From: Leptotrichia sp. oral taxon 215
GTDB lineage: Bacteria; Fusobacteriota; Fusobacteriia; Fusobacteriales; Leptotrichiaceae
Direction: 5' to 3'
Length of the DNA stretch: 14,416 nt
Assembly: GCA_905371725.1 (NCBI GenBank)
Contig: CAJPML010000004.1
Coordinates: 1 to 14,416, forward strand
Part shown: positions 14,367-14,416 of the stretch, piece after piece
How positions within the stretch are numbered: the stretch's first letter is position 1
Layout of the letters: each line of letters opens with the position of its first letter
Notes under the pieces: model-generated
Told to the model about the DNA's origin: nothing
Databases searched by the model: none
What the model saw: the letters and a program-made list of their open reading frames with translations, nothing else
Made by a program: the position numbers and the translations under genes

Positions 14367-14416
14367 AAAGAATATAAAGGAAATACTGGATTACAGCTCA
14401 AATATAAATCCATACG
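14367..14416 (-). repeat. Arm 2 of the 50-base inverted repeat (replaces the hydrolase 5' end)
   Basis: The minus strand from 14416 to 14367 matches plus 13469-13518 base for base and reaches the very end of the window, so the true arm may be longer. The match stops abruptly just before the hydrolase codons for IHGWP. This arm is the foreign copy, since it breaks the hydrolase frame. Confidence 0.97.

Noticed and set aside
13469..14416. Phase-variable invertible segment flanked by 50-base inverted repeats
   Set aside because: Inversion would not create sensible fused reading frames on either side, no invertase gene is present, and one arm clearly destroys the hydrolase 5' end at a non-homologous breakpoint. 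A chimera or rearrangement fits better.

Overview
The window is AT-rich, and nearly all of its genes lie on the minus strand. They form a cobalamin (vitamin B12) and tetrapyrrole biosynthesis cluster of the anaerobic, early-cobalt-insertion type. The base composition, strong GGAGG-type ribosome binding sites, a cobA-hemD fusion and a cofactor-dependent phosphoglycerate mutase close to the fusobacterial form suggest Fusobacteriota. A Leptotrichia/Fusobacterium-like anaerobe is my best guess, from memory of the families and not from a search.

Layout in minus-strand transcription order (right to left). (1) 14416-12387: a 5'-truncated alpha/beta hydrolase followed by cobD. The last 50 bases of the window are an exact inverted copy of an internal piece of cobD, and this copy replaces the start of the hydrolase. 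(2) gpmA (11547-12236) is the only plus-strand gene. It converges on cobD over a 14-bp hairpin and diverges from hemC. (3) 11322-8883: hemC and a cobA-hemD fusion, overlapping by 8 bp. An orphan 31-codon coding tail (8787-8882) with no start follows. (4) 8682-6156: cobT, cobC and cobK, tightly packed, then pncB (nicotinate phosphoribosyltransferase, 6109-4718). The cobT promoter is overlapped by a perfect palindrome. (5) 4656-2416: cobS, a precorrin-2 dehydrogenase and hemB, with a near-consensus promoter placed on the pncB stop codon. (6) 2109-2: cbiK and cbiA, with their own consensus-like promoter. cbiA runs off the left edge.

How the genes work together. HemB, HemC, HemD, CobA, the precorrin-2 dehydrogenase and CbiK give an unbroken route from 5-aminolevulinate to cobalt-sirohydrochlorin. 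CobK/CbiJ and CbiA act later on the corrin ring. CobD makes the aminopropanol phosphate arm. PncB can supply nicotinate mononucleotide to CobT, whose product passes through CobS and CobC to close the lower nucleotide loop. The remaining ring methylases (cbiC/D/E/F/G/H/L/T), cobyric acid synthase, cbiB and cobU are not here and would have to be elsewhere. I see no cobalamin riboswitch, CRISPR array, tRNA, rRNA or insertion sequence. The most unusual items are the fold-back inverted repeat at the right edge, the orphan coding tail after cobA-hemD, the palindrome on the cobT promoter, and a 26-codon open frame overlapping the end of cobD.
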